A program made the translations under genes and the position numbers. The notes under the pieces are model-generated. The model was not told the DNA's origin. It was given only the letters and a program-made list of their open reading frames with translations, and ran no database searches. A stretch of 23,592 bases of DNA from JAERML01 sp035687895. GTDB taxonomy: Bacteria; Bacteroidota; Ignavibacteria; UBA10030; UBA6906. Positions 16,358-23,592 of this stretch are shown here, piece by piece; within the stretch, counting starts at the first letter, position 1, and the number at the start of each line of letters is the position of its first letter. Where the stretch lies: contig DASRUE010000179.1 in assembly GCA_035687895.1 (NCBI GenBank), positions 1-23,592 of the forward strand, written 5' to 3'.

Positions 16358-17253
16358 TAGGAAATGAGTTTCAGGTCTTTTAACACCTTCTCCAATTTCG
16401 GTCGTGCGGCGTCACTTAATTGCAGCAGAGGCAACCGATAGTTCTCTTCGATGAGGCCCATCATCGCCATGGCGGCTTTCACGGGAATGGGGTTCGATTC
16501 TACAAAGTTGACGTTCATGAGCGGAAGAAGTGAGTAGTGCAGTTCCCTCGCCTTCTCCCATTTCCCCTTCAACGCAAAACGAACCATGTCGGAAAACCGC
16601 CGCGGTATCTCGTTCGAGATGACGGAAATGATGCCGTCTGCTCCGAGGGCCACCAGCGGAAGGGTCAGATTATCATCGCCGGACCAAACGCCAAAACCCG
16701 CCGGGCGATTCCGGAGGATGTCCATGATCTGCCCGATGTTCGCCGATGCTTCTTTGATCCCGACAATGAACGGGTTCTCATCTGCCATCCTCAGCGCCGT
16801 TGAGGCCTCAATATTCGACGCCGTCCGGCCGGGAACGTTGTAGACCACGATCGGTAGCTCCACTACATCCGCAATAGCGTCAAAGTGCCGGATGATACCT
16901 TCCTGGGTCGGTTTATTATAAAAAGGTGCTACCGAGAGAAGCGCATCGGCACCGGCACTCTTTGCCTGCTTCGCCAGGGCAATTGCTTTCATGGTTGCGT
17001 TGCTGCTCGCGCCGGCAATCACAGGGACACGGCCGTTTGCTTGATCCACCACTATTTCGATTACCTGCGCCTGTTCCGCGTCCGACAGTGTCGCCCCCTC
17101 CCCGGTGCTCCCAACGGGAACGAGCGCTTCGACCTTTCCCTTGATCTGCAGGTCAACAAGATCGCGCAGTGTCGGTTCATCAACGGCGCCGTCTTTCTTG
17201 AAGGGCGTCACGAGCGCAGTTGCTGTTCCCCTGAAGAGGAGTTTTCGTTTCAT
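16357..17253 (-). CDS. dapA: 4-hydroxy-tetrahydrodipicolinate synthase
   Basis: It condenses pyruvate with aspartate semialdehyde, the first committed step of DAP/lysine synthesis. The 298-residue TIM barrel shows the Schiff-base Lys167 in VGIKEAS, Tyr138 in YNVPGRT, and the GSTGEG loop (48-53). The open frame extends upstream to 17385, but the ATG at 17253 has AAAGGA 6 nt ahead. It begins with the expected KLLFRGTATALVTPF, so the extra 44 residues are not part of the protein. It follows dapB by 77 bp. Confidence 0.96.
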   Translation of the reverse strand: MKRKLLFRGTATALVTPFKKDGAVDEPTLRDLVDLQIKGKVEALVPVGSTGEGATLSDAEQAQVIEIVVDQANGRVPVIAGASSNATMKAIALAKQAKSAGADALLSVAPFYNKPTQEGIIRHFDAIADVVELPIVVYNVPGRTASNIEASTALRMADENPFIVGIKEASANIGQIMDILRNRPAGFGVWSGDDNLTLPLVALGADGIISVISNEIPRRFSDMVRFALKGKWEKARELHYSLLPLMNVNFVESNPIPVKAAMAMMGLIEENYRLPLLQLSDAARPKLEKVLKDLKLIS

Positions 17254-17330
17254 CTTTGTTCCTTTAGACTTGTCATCCGAACTGATCCGTCCGAACCAGA
17301 CACGACACCACGAACTTGTCACAACGCAAT

Positions 17331-18065
17331 CTACGAAAGAATTACATCCCGCATCGTATAGAAACCCTTCTTTCCCTTCAGCCATTCTGCAGCAACGATG
17401 GCACCGAGGGCAAACCCGCGCCGATTTTTGGCCGTGTGGACTAACTCAATCGTGTCGGCTTCGGAATCAAAAAGGACAGTGTGTTTGCCGTTGATGGTGC
17501 CCACACGGGTAGAGGTGACATGCAATTCATGCGACTTGATCTCGCGGTGAGGATTTTCCGAGAGTATATCCGTCTTCCGCCGCATCGTTTGCATGATGAG
17601 AGATGCAAGGGAAAGAGCGGTACCGCTCGGGCTGTCCACCTTTCCCCGATGGTGCACTTCATTGATCGACACATCATACCCGGAATGCTTCTCAAAAAGA
17701 TGAGCCGCATCCATGACGAGTTGCGAGAAGAGATTGACCCCCAGTGAGAAATTCGCCGCATACAGAAAGCCGATCTTCCGTTCCTTCACCAGCTTCTTCA
17801 CCTCGTCCATCCGGTCATACCATCCGGTTGCCCCAACCACGATGCTCTTGCCGCAAGAAGCGATTGCCTCGACATTCTTTACCACAGACGTCGGCGTCGA
17901 GAAATCGATACAAATGTCAACACCTTTCAATGATGCGGGGGTCAGACCTATTCCATCGATGTTGTTGTCCGACGTGAATATGCTGGCGATCTTAATCCCT
18001 TTTTCCTTCGCAAGGAGTTCGACCTCCCTGCCCATCTTCCCGTAACCGATAAGCGCAAGATTCAT
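17331..18065 (-). CDS. dapB: 4-hydroxy-tetrahydrodipicolinate reductase
   Basis: It reduces the DapA product with NAD(P)H to tetrahydrodipicolinate, the DapD substrate. The 244 residues show the Rossmann motif GYGKMG (7-12), the GATG loop (78-81) and the DapB signature EVHHRGKVDSPSGTA (136-150) with the catalytic His pair and Lys142. I chose the ATG at 18065 because AAGGAG stands 5 nt upstream and the Rossmann strand starts immediately. The frame extends 11 codons further with no support. Confidence 0.96.
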   Translation of the reverse strand: MNLALIGYGKMGREVELLAKEKGIKIASIFTSDNNIDGIGLTPASLKGVDICIDFSTPTSVVKNVEAIASCGKSIVVGATGWYDRMDEVKKLVKERKIGFLYAANFSLGVNLFSQLVMDAAHLFEKHSGYDVSINEVHHRGKVDSPSGTALSLASLIMQTMRRKTDILSENPHREIKSHELHVTSTRVGTINGKHTVLFDSEADTIELVHTAKNRRGFALGAIVAAEWLKGKKGFYTMRDVILS

Positions 18066-18100
18066 ATTGACTCCTTGGGCCGCAATGTGCTGGGGCATTC

Positions 18101-19015
18101 CTACGCGGAGGCAGAAACATCCCTCAGCGTTTGCAGAGATTGGATACCGGGCATATGAACCGTTGAAGCGGCAATGCCATTGGCGTATGCTGCGGCGCCC
18201 CCGATATCGGACGTCCGGACATTGTGAAGCAAGAAGGCCGCCCCAAAGATATCTCCGCAGCCCGTCGTATCAACTATGTGCTCAACGGGGATACCCGGAA
18301 TGTCCTTCCGGACCACATGCTTTTTATCACTGGTGTAGACCGTCGCACCATTCACACCGCGCGTTACCACTACACCTTTTACGCTCAACGTCAGCAAATG
18401 TCCGACCGTCTGTTTTTCTGTCGAAGGTTCGATCGTAAGGCCGGCGATTTCCTCTTCGTTCATTTGTACGGTATCCGTCATAAATGCCCACCGCCGCCAA
18501 TCGACAACCGGTCGGCGGAACCGCTCGAAGTTTTCCTGTATACCGAGTGTGAGACTGTGATAATCGAAATGAATCGGGATCTTGTGTCCCCGCACTGCCA
18601 TCCGGATGTGGTCCATTGTTTCGATGGTGATATCGAACCCGGAAATCATGTTCACAAGAATCCCGTCAACCGAAAGATGGCGCCGGATCTTTTCATATGG
18701 AATCGGCCTGGCGATATCCTTTGAGCATTCGATGCGGGTCGTCTGATCCTTATAAAAAAGATGCACCCTGTTTGTCGGCTCATCGGTTTTGAAGATGCCG
18801 GATGTCTCCACGTTGGGATATTGCGCAAGATGTTCCAGCAAGGCTGCGTAGTCGCCCCGGTGTACACCGAAAACGGGGTTGACTGAGTCGTTCTTCCCGA
18901 GAAGGGATGCGAGGGTGGCCACCGCGTATGTGATGCCGCCGTAGCTCTGGACTTCAGGACCTTCGACGGGGTGAATGACGTCAAAACAAAGATGGCCAAC
19001 AATGAGGAATTTCAT
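18101..19015 (-). CDS. PfkB-family sugar/nucleoside kinase
   Basis: This 304-residue ribokinase-family kinase carries the signature DTTGCGDIFGAAF (249-261), with catalytic D255. The N-terminal substrate-binding part has GHLCFDVIHP (7-16) and the Gly pair SYGGITYA. The family phosphorylates sugars or nucleosides, and the specific substrate is not recognisable. It sits between hisA (46 bp upstream) and dapB (35 bp downstream), a position that does not reveal its pathway. The start is the ATG at 19015, the first Met before the family N-terminus. The Shine-Dalgarno is poor, and a TTG at 19039 is possible. Confidence 0.86.
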   Translation of the reverse strand: MKFLIVGHLCFDVIHPVEGPEVQSYGGITYAVATLASLLGKNDSVNPVFGVHRGDYAALLEHLAQYPNVETSGIFKTDEPTNRVHLFYKDQTTRIECSKDIARPIPYEKIRRHLSVDGILVNMISGFDITIETMDHIRMAVRGHKIPIHFDYHSLTLGIQENFERFRRPVVDWRRWAFMTDTVQMNEEEIAGLTIEPSTEKQTVGHLLTLSVKGVVVTRGVNGATVYTSDKKHVVRKDIPGIPVEHIVDTTGCGDIFGAAFLLHNVRTSDIGGAAAYANGIAASTVHMPGIQSLQTLRDVSASA

Positions 19016-19061
19016 GGTGAGGATCGATAGTGAATGCAACTCACGGAGGCGCAGGCGGCGC

Positions 19062-19814
19062 TCAGACGCGCGCCGTGTAGGGATAGTCTCCCGCCTCGCA
19101 ACGACGCCAGACTCCCTGACAGGAGAATTTGTTTTCGTACAACGCCCTGCCGATCACAACGGAATCGACGCCGAGCTTTTCCAGTTCTTGCACTTTCAAA
19201 AGATCCTCAAGACCAGAGATGCCACCGGCGGAGGTCACCCGCATCCCTGTCTTCGTCGCAAGCTCCCGCAGGACGTTGAGGTTCACACCGCGCAGGGTCC
19301 CATCAAGACGGATATCGGTGTACACAATGCGACGGAATCCAAGAGCCTTTGCATTCAACGCCACAGTAAGAGCGGTGAGCCCGGAAGACTCCGCCCATCC
19401 ATGCGTTGCGACAATACCATCGCGTGCATCGATTCCGAGGACGACTTTGCTGGGACCGTATGTGTCTATCACACGCTTCGCTTCATCGGGGTTCTCAATC
19501 ACCATGGTTCCAACAAGAACACGGTACATACCGAGCTCGAACGCCTCTTTCACCGAGTCGAATGAGCGTAGTCCGCCCCCCAACTCGATGGGGATGTCCA
19601 CGGTGCTGACCATTCGCTTCAGCACCTCCTTGTTCACGAGATGTCCCTGCATCGCGCCATCAACATCCGTTACGTGGAGCGACTTCGCGTTCTCCTTGCG
19701 CCAGAGACGCGCCATCTCAACGGGATCGTCGGAGTAGGAATATCCTTCGACCCCCTGTACCATCTGGACGCACCGACCACCTTTGATTTCGATGGCAGGA
19801 ATAATCAACAGCAT
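19062..19814 (-). CDS. hisA: ProFAR isomerase HisA (histidine biosynthesis)
   Basis: It isomerises ProFAR to PRFAR, the fourth step of histidine synthesis. The 250-residue (beta/alpha)8 barrel shows IPAIEIKGGRCVQMVQG at the N-terminus, HVTDVDGA, ELGGGLR (phosphate site), D129 in LGIDARDG, YTDIRLDGTLRG and TSAGGIS (second phosphate site). Glu9 replaces the usual catalytic Asp of the IPAID motif. The codon at 19790-19788 reads GAA. No other his gene is nearby. I chose the ATG at 19814, which has AAAGGTG at a good distance; a GTG three codons upstream would have its SD too close. It is the first gene of the long minus-strand run. Confidence 0.9.
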   Translation of the reverse strand: MLLIIPAIEIKGGRCVQMVQGVEGYSYSDDPVEMARLWRKENAKSLHVTDVDGAMQGHLVNKEVLKRMVSTVDIPIELGGGLRSFDSVKEAFELGMYRVLVGTMVIENPDEAKRVIDTYGPSKVVLGIDARDGIVATHGWAESSGLTALTVALNAKALGFRRIVYTDIRLDGTLRGVNLNVLRELATKTGMRVTSAGGISGLEDLLKVQELEKLGVDSVVIGRALYENKFSCQGVWRRCEAGDYPYTARV

Positions 19815-19865
19815 CTGAGACACCTTTGTGGAGAGTCCACTCCAAAATGCAGAAAAGGGGTTTCA

Positions 19866-19894
19866 ATTTCAAGTAAGCCGGCTTTCATTTCAAG
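19866..19894. promoter_or_regulatory. Palindrome flanked by direct repeats in divergent intergenic region
   Basis: A perfect 10-bp palindrome AAGCCGGCTT (19875-19884) lies between two direct copies of ATTTCAAG (19866-19873 and 19887-19894). The copies are 21 bp apart, about two helical turns. It sits in the 153-bp region separating hisA from the divergent phosphatase gene. This could be an operator, but no regulator is known. I found no convincing -35/-10 pair in this region for either direction. Confidence 0.35.
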
Positions 19895-19967
19895 AGACAT
19901 TTCTTTACAATAGCACTGCCTCCCAGGTCGACTCCTGCACATAAATAAGCACAACTCGGGCACCATC

Positions 19968-21611
19968 ATGCTGAAGCGGCTCTTCATTCTCTCGCTGATT
20001 ATTCTCACACCATGGTTTTCCACTTTTGGATCCCGACCGAAACTGGTCGTGGTCATCAGCCTCGACCAGTTCCGCTACGATTATCTTACCCGGTTCCAGG
20101 ACTACTTTGGCAGCGGCGGGTTCCGCATGCTCATGGACAACGGCGCCAACTTCTCCAACGCAAGCTACAAGCATTCAGCCAACATGACCGGACCCGGTCA
20201 TGCGGTGATTCTCACCGGGACGTACGGCAATCAAAACGGGATCATCACGAACAACTGGTACGATCGCACGAAACAACAGAACGTCTACTGTGTCGCAGAT
20301 CCCGGCGTGCAGTTGGTTGGCGCCAGCGGTGAGGGGAGGTCGCCTGCCAATCTCATCACTCCCACCTTCGGCGATGAGTTGCGACTCCATACCGGTTTCA
20401 AGAGCAAGGTCATCTCGATCGCCCACAAGGACAGGGCAGCAATTCTCATGGGCGGGAAGATGCCTAATGACGTATTCTGGCTGATCGATTCCACGTTTGT
20501 CACTTCGAGTTACTACATGAACGCCCTACCACTGTGGGTGCAGTCATTCAACGAGTCCGGCCAGGCGAATTCGTACTTCGGGAAAAGGTGGGAGCGGCTT
20601 CTGCCCGATGAGGCATTTGCAGCAATAGACGATGATAACGTCCCGTATGAATCCGATTGGAGTTCCATCGGAAGGACTTTTCCCCATCCCATTCGTGGTA
20701 GTGACTCTACCCGCATAACGAAATCATACTATTCTGCGTTCATGACAAGTCCGTTCAGTATGGAGGCGCTTGCGACGTTAGCGAAGGCCGCAATCGAAGG
20801 CGAGCACCTCGGACAGGGGGAGTTTCCAGACCTCCTTTGCATTGGTTTCTCATCGACAGATTATGTCGGACATACATTCGGTCCTCACAGCCGTGAAGTG
20901 ATTGAAATGGCGGTACAGACAGACAAAATCCTTGCAGATTTCCTTTTGTATCTTGATGAGCACGTCGGTCTTCGAAACACGATTGTTGTCCTCACCAGCG
21001 ATCATGGAGTGGCACCGATTCCTGAATACATCCGCAGTCGATTCCTTGGGGCAGATGTGAATAGATTGTCGGGCAAGAAACTCCTGGATTTCTGTAACTC
21101 CTCTCTTGCGAACGTGTTTGGATCGACCATCGAAGGAAAGCCATGGATCAAGAGGATGGTGGATGGAAACGTGTATCTTGACAGGGATCTCCTGCGCGAG
21201 AAGAAACTCGATCCCGAAAATGTTGCCGCTGTCCTAGCAGATTCACTGATGAGTGTTCACGAATTGGCACTCGCTGTGACCCACCAGGCATTGCGGACAT
21301 CCACCCTTGCCACGCCTCTGCACGCAAAGATGCAGCGCAGCTTCCATCCCATGAGGAGCGGCGACGTGATGTTTGTCCTGAAACCCTTCATGTATCTGGA
21401 CGACAGCGCGGAGGGTGCCGAGCATGGCAGCCCGTATGAACATGACGCGCACGTTCCGCTGATCATTATGGGGAACGGCGTCCGGAGTGGCACGTACGCA
21501 ACGGAAGCCGGTCCCGCAGACATTGGTCCGACACTTTCCACACTGCTGGGTGTTGAATTCCCCGCGGCACGGGAGGGACGTGTACTCGTTGAAGCATTGA
21601 CTCCACCATAA
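19968..21611 (+). CDS. Secreted PafA-like alkaline phosphatase superfamily enzyme
   Basis: This 547-residue phosphatase has an N-terminal signal peptide (about 1-22) for export. Active-site features follow PafA: D33 in ISLDQFRYDY, nucleophile T74 in NMTGPGHA, D298/H302 in STDYVGH, D345/H346 in TSDHG, and a distal His near 492-495 in SPYEHDAHVPLI. The pair K154/R156 in AHKDR matches the Lys and Arg that give PafA its phosphate-monoesterase preference over phosphodiesterases. It probably releases phosphate from periplasmic or extracellular phosphomonoesters. The ATG at 19968 has only a weak Shine-Dalgarno. It is transcribed divergently from hisA. Confidence 0.92.
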   Translation: MLKRLFILSLIILTPWFSTFGSRPKLVVVISLDQFRYDYLTRFQDYFGSGGFRMLMDNGANFSNASYKHSANMTGPGHAVILTGTYGNQNGIITNNWYDRTKQQNVYCVADPGVQLVGASGEGRSPANLITPTFGDELRLHTGFKSKVISIAHKDRAAILMGGKMPNDVFWLIDSTFVTSSYYMNALPLWVQSFNESGQANSYFGKRWERLLPDEAFAAIDDDNVPYESDWSSIGRTFPHPIRGSDSTRITKSYYSAFMTSPFSMEALATLAKAAIEGEHLGQGEFPDLLCIGFSSTDYVGHTFGPHSREVIEMAVQTDKILADFLLYLDEHVGLRNTIVVLTSDHGVAPIPEYIRSRFLGADVNRLSGKKLLDFCNSSLANVFGSTIEGKPWIKRMVDGNVYLDRDLLREKKLDPENVAAVLADSLMSVHELALAVTHQALRTSTLATPLHAKMQRSFHPMRSGDVMFVLKPFMYLDDSAEGAEHGSPYEHDAHVPLIIMGNGVRSGTYATEAGPADIGPTLSTLLGVEFPAAREGRVLVEALTPP

Positions 21612-21650
21612 TTCCATTCAATCCTTCGCACCTCACCACCAAGCGCGTCT

Positions 21651-21833
21651 ATGAACCCTCCCTCAGATGATCGCCCGGTACACAGCATCGCGTTCCGGAA
21701 GCAGCGCGCGCTGAACTGGTTGACGCATCGTTCACTCGATGCTCTCAGGAACTGCATCCTTGGATTTCGGCGGAAAGAAGGCGTGCGACAGGCATGTTCG
21801 ATGGGATGCAGTATATTGGCGGCGCTGCGGTAG
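21651..21833 (+). CDS. Doubtful small basic ORF, possibly 5' part of a frameshifted gene
   Basis: This is a 60-codon ATG frame between the phosphatase and the membrane protein, with no Shine-Dalgarno. The encoded peptide is soluble and basic (for example RKQRALNWLTHRSLDALRN). It overlaps the next small ORF, in the -1 frame, by 40 bp. Either it is not a gene, or it is the N-terminal part of one about 107-residue protein split by a one-base difference. I do not recognise it. It covers most of an otherwise gene-free stretch of about 180 bp. Confidence 0.25.
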   Translation: MNPPSDDRPVHSIAFRKQRALNWLTHRSLDALRNCILGFRRKEGVRQACSMGCSILAALR

Positions 21834-21973
21834 GCTATGGAATGGGATGGATGCTGGAAACATGGGGATGGGGCATTGGGGAACCGAGTATGATCGGCTT
21901 TTCTTTAATCGGAGCGTTGCTGATGATGAAGCTCTGGAACGCGGTCCTTGCGAAGAGGAAAACGGGATATTAG
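21794..21973 (+). CDS. Small predicted membrane protein, 59 residues
   Basis: This short ORF starts MFDGMQYIGGAAVGYGMG and has two predicted hydrophobic helices: about 6-20, Gly-rich, and about 33-53, containing MIGFSLIGALLMMKLW. They are separated by a WGWGIGEP turn, with a basic tail KRKTGY. The Gly-patterned hairpin resembles AtpZ/AtpI-type small membrane proteins in layout only. Gly and hydrophobic patterning favour this frame over the overlapping ones. The stop is 21 bp before the next ATG, suggesting co-transcription. No good RBS is seen at the expected distance; AAGAAGG is about 13 nt away. Confidence 0.45.
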   Translation: MFDGMQYIGGAAVGYGMGWMLETWGWGIGEPSMIGFSLIGALLMMKLWNAVLAKRKTGY

Positions 21974-21994
21974 ACAATACACTGAGGGTCAGGC

Positions 21995-23101
21995 ATGGCA
22001 GCATGGGGAGCAGTGAGGCACGTGTGGAGAACCGCCGAAGGAAGCACCGGACGGTTGATTCAACTCTGTGTGGGATACTTTGTCTTCTACGTCATCACCG
22101 GCGTAGCCGTGAAGTACTTCACGGGGAGCGCGGAGATCGGCTTCCCCTCGATGAAAGAAATCGAGTACCTTGTCTATAACACCATCGGAGGGAATTTCAT
22201 CGCGCTCGGTGTGGTGCTGGCGTTGCGGTGGTATCGCCTCACCTCCAACAAACTCATTCGGCTGGGCAGGTTCCGCTTTCCGCAGGAAATCCTCTATATT
22301 ATTCCCTCCGGCATTTGCACTGCGGTGGTCATCCCGACGACAACGCTGATGTACATGTTGCCGATCTCCGTCATGGTCGCCATGGTGATCATGCGGGCAA
22401 GCGTCATCATCATCAGCCGCGTGGTGGATGCCGTGCAGATCAGTCAGGGCATTCTCCGCAAACATGTATATGCAGAAGAGAACTATGCCGTGGCTTTTGC
22501 GCTCCTCGCCGCGGCAGTAAACCTGTTCTGGGTCGGCCCCGGCGATTTTGACTTCGTCCACACCCCCGCTGCGGTCATTATTCTTGGCAGCTATATTGTC
22601 GCGTACGCAATCCGGATCTACATCATGAACTTCTACAAAAATACAAGGGCGCAAGGAGTGAAGTTGGACAATAACGGTTTCTTCGCAATAGAACAGATTG
22701 CCGCGTCTGCAACCATGCTCATAGCGGGATACATCGTGTTCAACTCACCAGAGTGGTTTGGGGCGATGAACGTGCCCCTCCTCCTATTCCACGCCAGTTT
22801 TGCAGATCCGCATCCGCTGTGGGGATGGGCGGTTGTGGCGGGATTTGCCTACGGCCTCGTCGCGTTCTTCTCGGTGTTCATCTTCATGTTCAAAGGAAGG
22901 ACGGCCACCTTTGCCGGGTTGGTGAATCGGCTCACCTCGCTGGTGGCGGGGACGGCTGCAACACTCGTATGGTACTTTGGCTTCGGGGGGAAATTCCCAA
23001 AAGTGCAGGATTGGGCATCGTTGATCTTTATCCTGATTGCGGTGGGCTTTCTCTCACGTGCGGAAAAAAAGCGCACGCGGGAACTTGCAGAGGGAATGTA
23101 G
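21995..23101 (+). CDS. Uncharacterised multipass membrane protein (about 9-10 TM)
   Basis: This 368-residue integral membrane protein has repeated hydrophobic helices over almost its full length, roughly nine or ten by eye. The size and helix count recall EamA/DMT-type transporters, but I see no diagnostic motif and would not assign a substrate. A conserved-looking loop reads RVVDAVQISQGILRKHVYAEENYA (about 143-166; Lys, Arg and Glu rich). The C-terminal tail is charged (RAEKKRTRELAEGM). GAGGG stands 6 nt before the ATG. It ends 19 bp from the convergent gene to the right. Confidence 0.8.
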   Translation: MAAWGAVRHVWRTAEGSTGRLIQLCVGYFVFYVITGVAVKYFTGSAEIGFPSMKEIEYLVYNTIGGNFIALGVVLALRWYRLTSNKLIRLGRFRFPQEILYIIPSGICTAVVIPTTTLMYMLPISVMVAMVIMRASVIIISRVVDAVQISQGILRKHVYAEENYAVAFALLAAAVNLFWVGPGDFDFVHTPAAVIILGSYIVAYAIRIYIMNFYKNTRAQGVKLDNNGFFAIEQIAASATMLIAGYIVFNSPEWFGAMNVPLLLFHASFADPHPLWGWAVVAGFAYGLVAFFSVFIFMFKGRTATFAGLVNRLTSLVAGTAATLVWYFGFGGKFPKVQDWASLIFILIAVGFLSRAEKKRTRELAEGM

Positions 23102-23120
23102 GATTGTCCCGCTCGACCTG

Positions 23121-23592
23121 TTACTTTTTCACGTTCCACAACTTCGTTGTTACTCGTTCCAATTCCTGGCCGATCAGTGCAGGGCTGAGTGTCTTCTCCG
23201 GTTCATTCTCGAAGGCCGCATACGGAACTCTGAACCCCTTGACTTCAACAAAGGAAGGATCCTTCGCGGCAAGCTTCTCCCAGTCGTTACTCCTGTAGTA
23301 GAACTCCATCTTCTCATCGGGAAGAGAATGGTAGAGGATGGAATGCTCCTCACCGGGACGCGCACGCCGCCTGTTCTTTCGAACCGATTCTTCGTACGAC
23401 ACCTTGATATAGATGAGCGACGCACGCTTGAGAACGTCTTCGTGGAGGCAGCTCAGTGCTTCGTGAATACCGTTTTCACCGCCCCGCGCAAACTCGACCA
23501 GCGTTGTCCTGGTGTCGTGGTAGTTCGGGTTCCGTGCAATCTTTTTCCTGTACTCCAGATTGATCCGCTCGATGTACAGGTTCCAGATGAAG
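23121..23592 (-). CDS. Uncharacterised protein, 5' end beyond window (possible P-loop NTPase)
   Basis: The frame is open from the stop at 23121 to the window edge, giving the C-terminal 157 residues; the start is not visible. A GTG at 23402 is internal, because the frame continues upstream without a stop. Readable stretches include LVEFARGGENGIHEALSCLH, ASLIYIKVSYEESVRKNRRR and SILYHSLPDEKMEFYYRSNDWEKL. The strand followed by an SYEESVRKNRRR helix resembles the Arg-rich lid region of small P-loop kinases, but the Walker A would lie outside the window. The product is unknown. It converges on the membrane-protein gene. Confidence 0.75.
   Translation of the reverse strand, partial: FIWNLYIERINLEYRKKIARNPNYHDTRTTLVEFARGGENGIHEALSCLHEDVLKRASLIYIKVSYEESVRKNRRRARPGEEHSILYHSLPDEKMEFYYRSNDWEKLAAKDPSFVEVKGFRVPYAAFENEPEKTLSPALIGQELERVTTKLWNVKK

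Noticed and set aside
17254..17385. N-terminal extension of dapA by 44 residues
   Set aside because: A strong AAAGGA stands directly before the ATG at 17253, and the DapA family begins there; the extension overlaps the end of dapB.
21739..22179. Plus-strand open frame of 146 codons overlapping the start of the membrane-protein gene
   Set aside because: The product is rich in Arg, Cys and Trp without pattern and overlaps the membrane-protein frame, which has a proper RBS.

Overview
This window looks like a chromosomal segment from a Gram-negative bacterium with moderate G+C. My best inference is the Bacteroidota/Chlorobiota/Ignavibacteria assemblage. The main reason is an operon of TPR lipoprotein, DUF4292 lipoprotein and EnvC-like LytM protein, an order I associate with that group. 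A complete diaminopimelate branch, several lipoproteins with lipoboxes and a PafA-like secreted phosphatase fit the same picture. The taxonomy is inferred from gene content only. No rRNA, tRNA, CRISPR array, insertion sequence or phage gene is visible.

Layout. (1) Positions 90-6456, minus strand, hold a tightly overlapped four-gene envelope operon. Its order is a large TPR lipoprotein, a DUF4292 (LolB-like) lipoprotein, an EnvC-like murein hydrolase activator with a degenerate LytM site, and a membrane-bound CHASE2 sensor fused to a sigma-54 AAA+ activator. (2) Positions 6457-6621 form a divergent promoter region with a good sigma-70-type promoter facing each way. (3) Positions 6622-8366, plus strand, carry an orphan ATP-grasp protein and a CpoB/YbgF-like lipoprotein with its own promoter, RBS and terminator. 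(4) Positions 8447-19814, minus strand, carry a long collinear run in the transcription order hisA, PfkB-family kinase, dapB, dapA, dapD, rmlD-like reductase, serS, two ABC exporter half-transporters, and fbp. Most junctions overlap or are under 80 bp, so much of it is probably one operon; fbp stands 148 bp apart. (5) Positions 19815-19967 are a divergent intergenic region with a palindrome between direct repeats. (6) Positions 19968-23101, plus strand, carry a secreted PafA-like phosphatase, a doubtful small-ORF region, and an uncharacterised multipass membrane protein. (7) Positions 23121-23592, minus strand, hold the 3' part of an uncharacterised protein that runs off the window.

How they fit together. 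Region 1 joins envelope lipoproteins and a murein-hydrolase regulator with a transmembrane transcription activator, which suggests an envelope-sensing circuit. Region 4 mixes diaminopimelate supply for peptidoglycan and lysine, a sugar-nucleotide-type reductase, seryl-tRNA charging and a heterodimeric exporter. The two ABC halves carry complementary defects that place one degenerate ATP site in the heterodimer. HisA has Glu at the usual catalytic Asp position. The least explained items are the CHASE2-sigma-54 fusion, the orphan ATP-grasp protein, the 368-residue membrane protein with its upstream small ORFs, and the truncated gene at the right edge.
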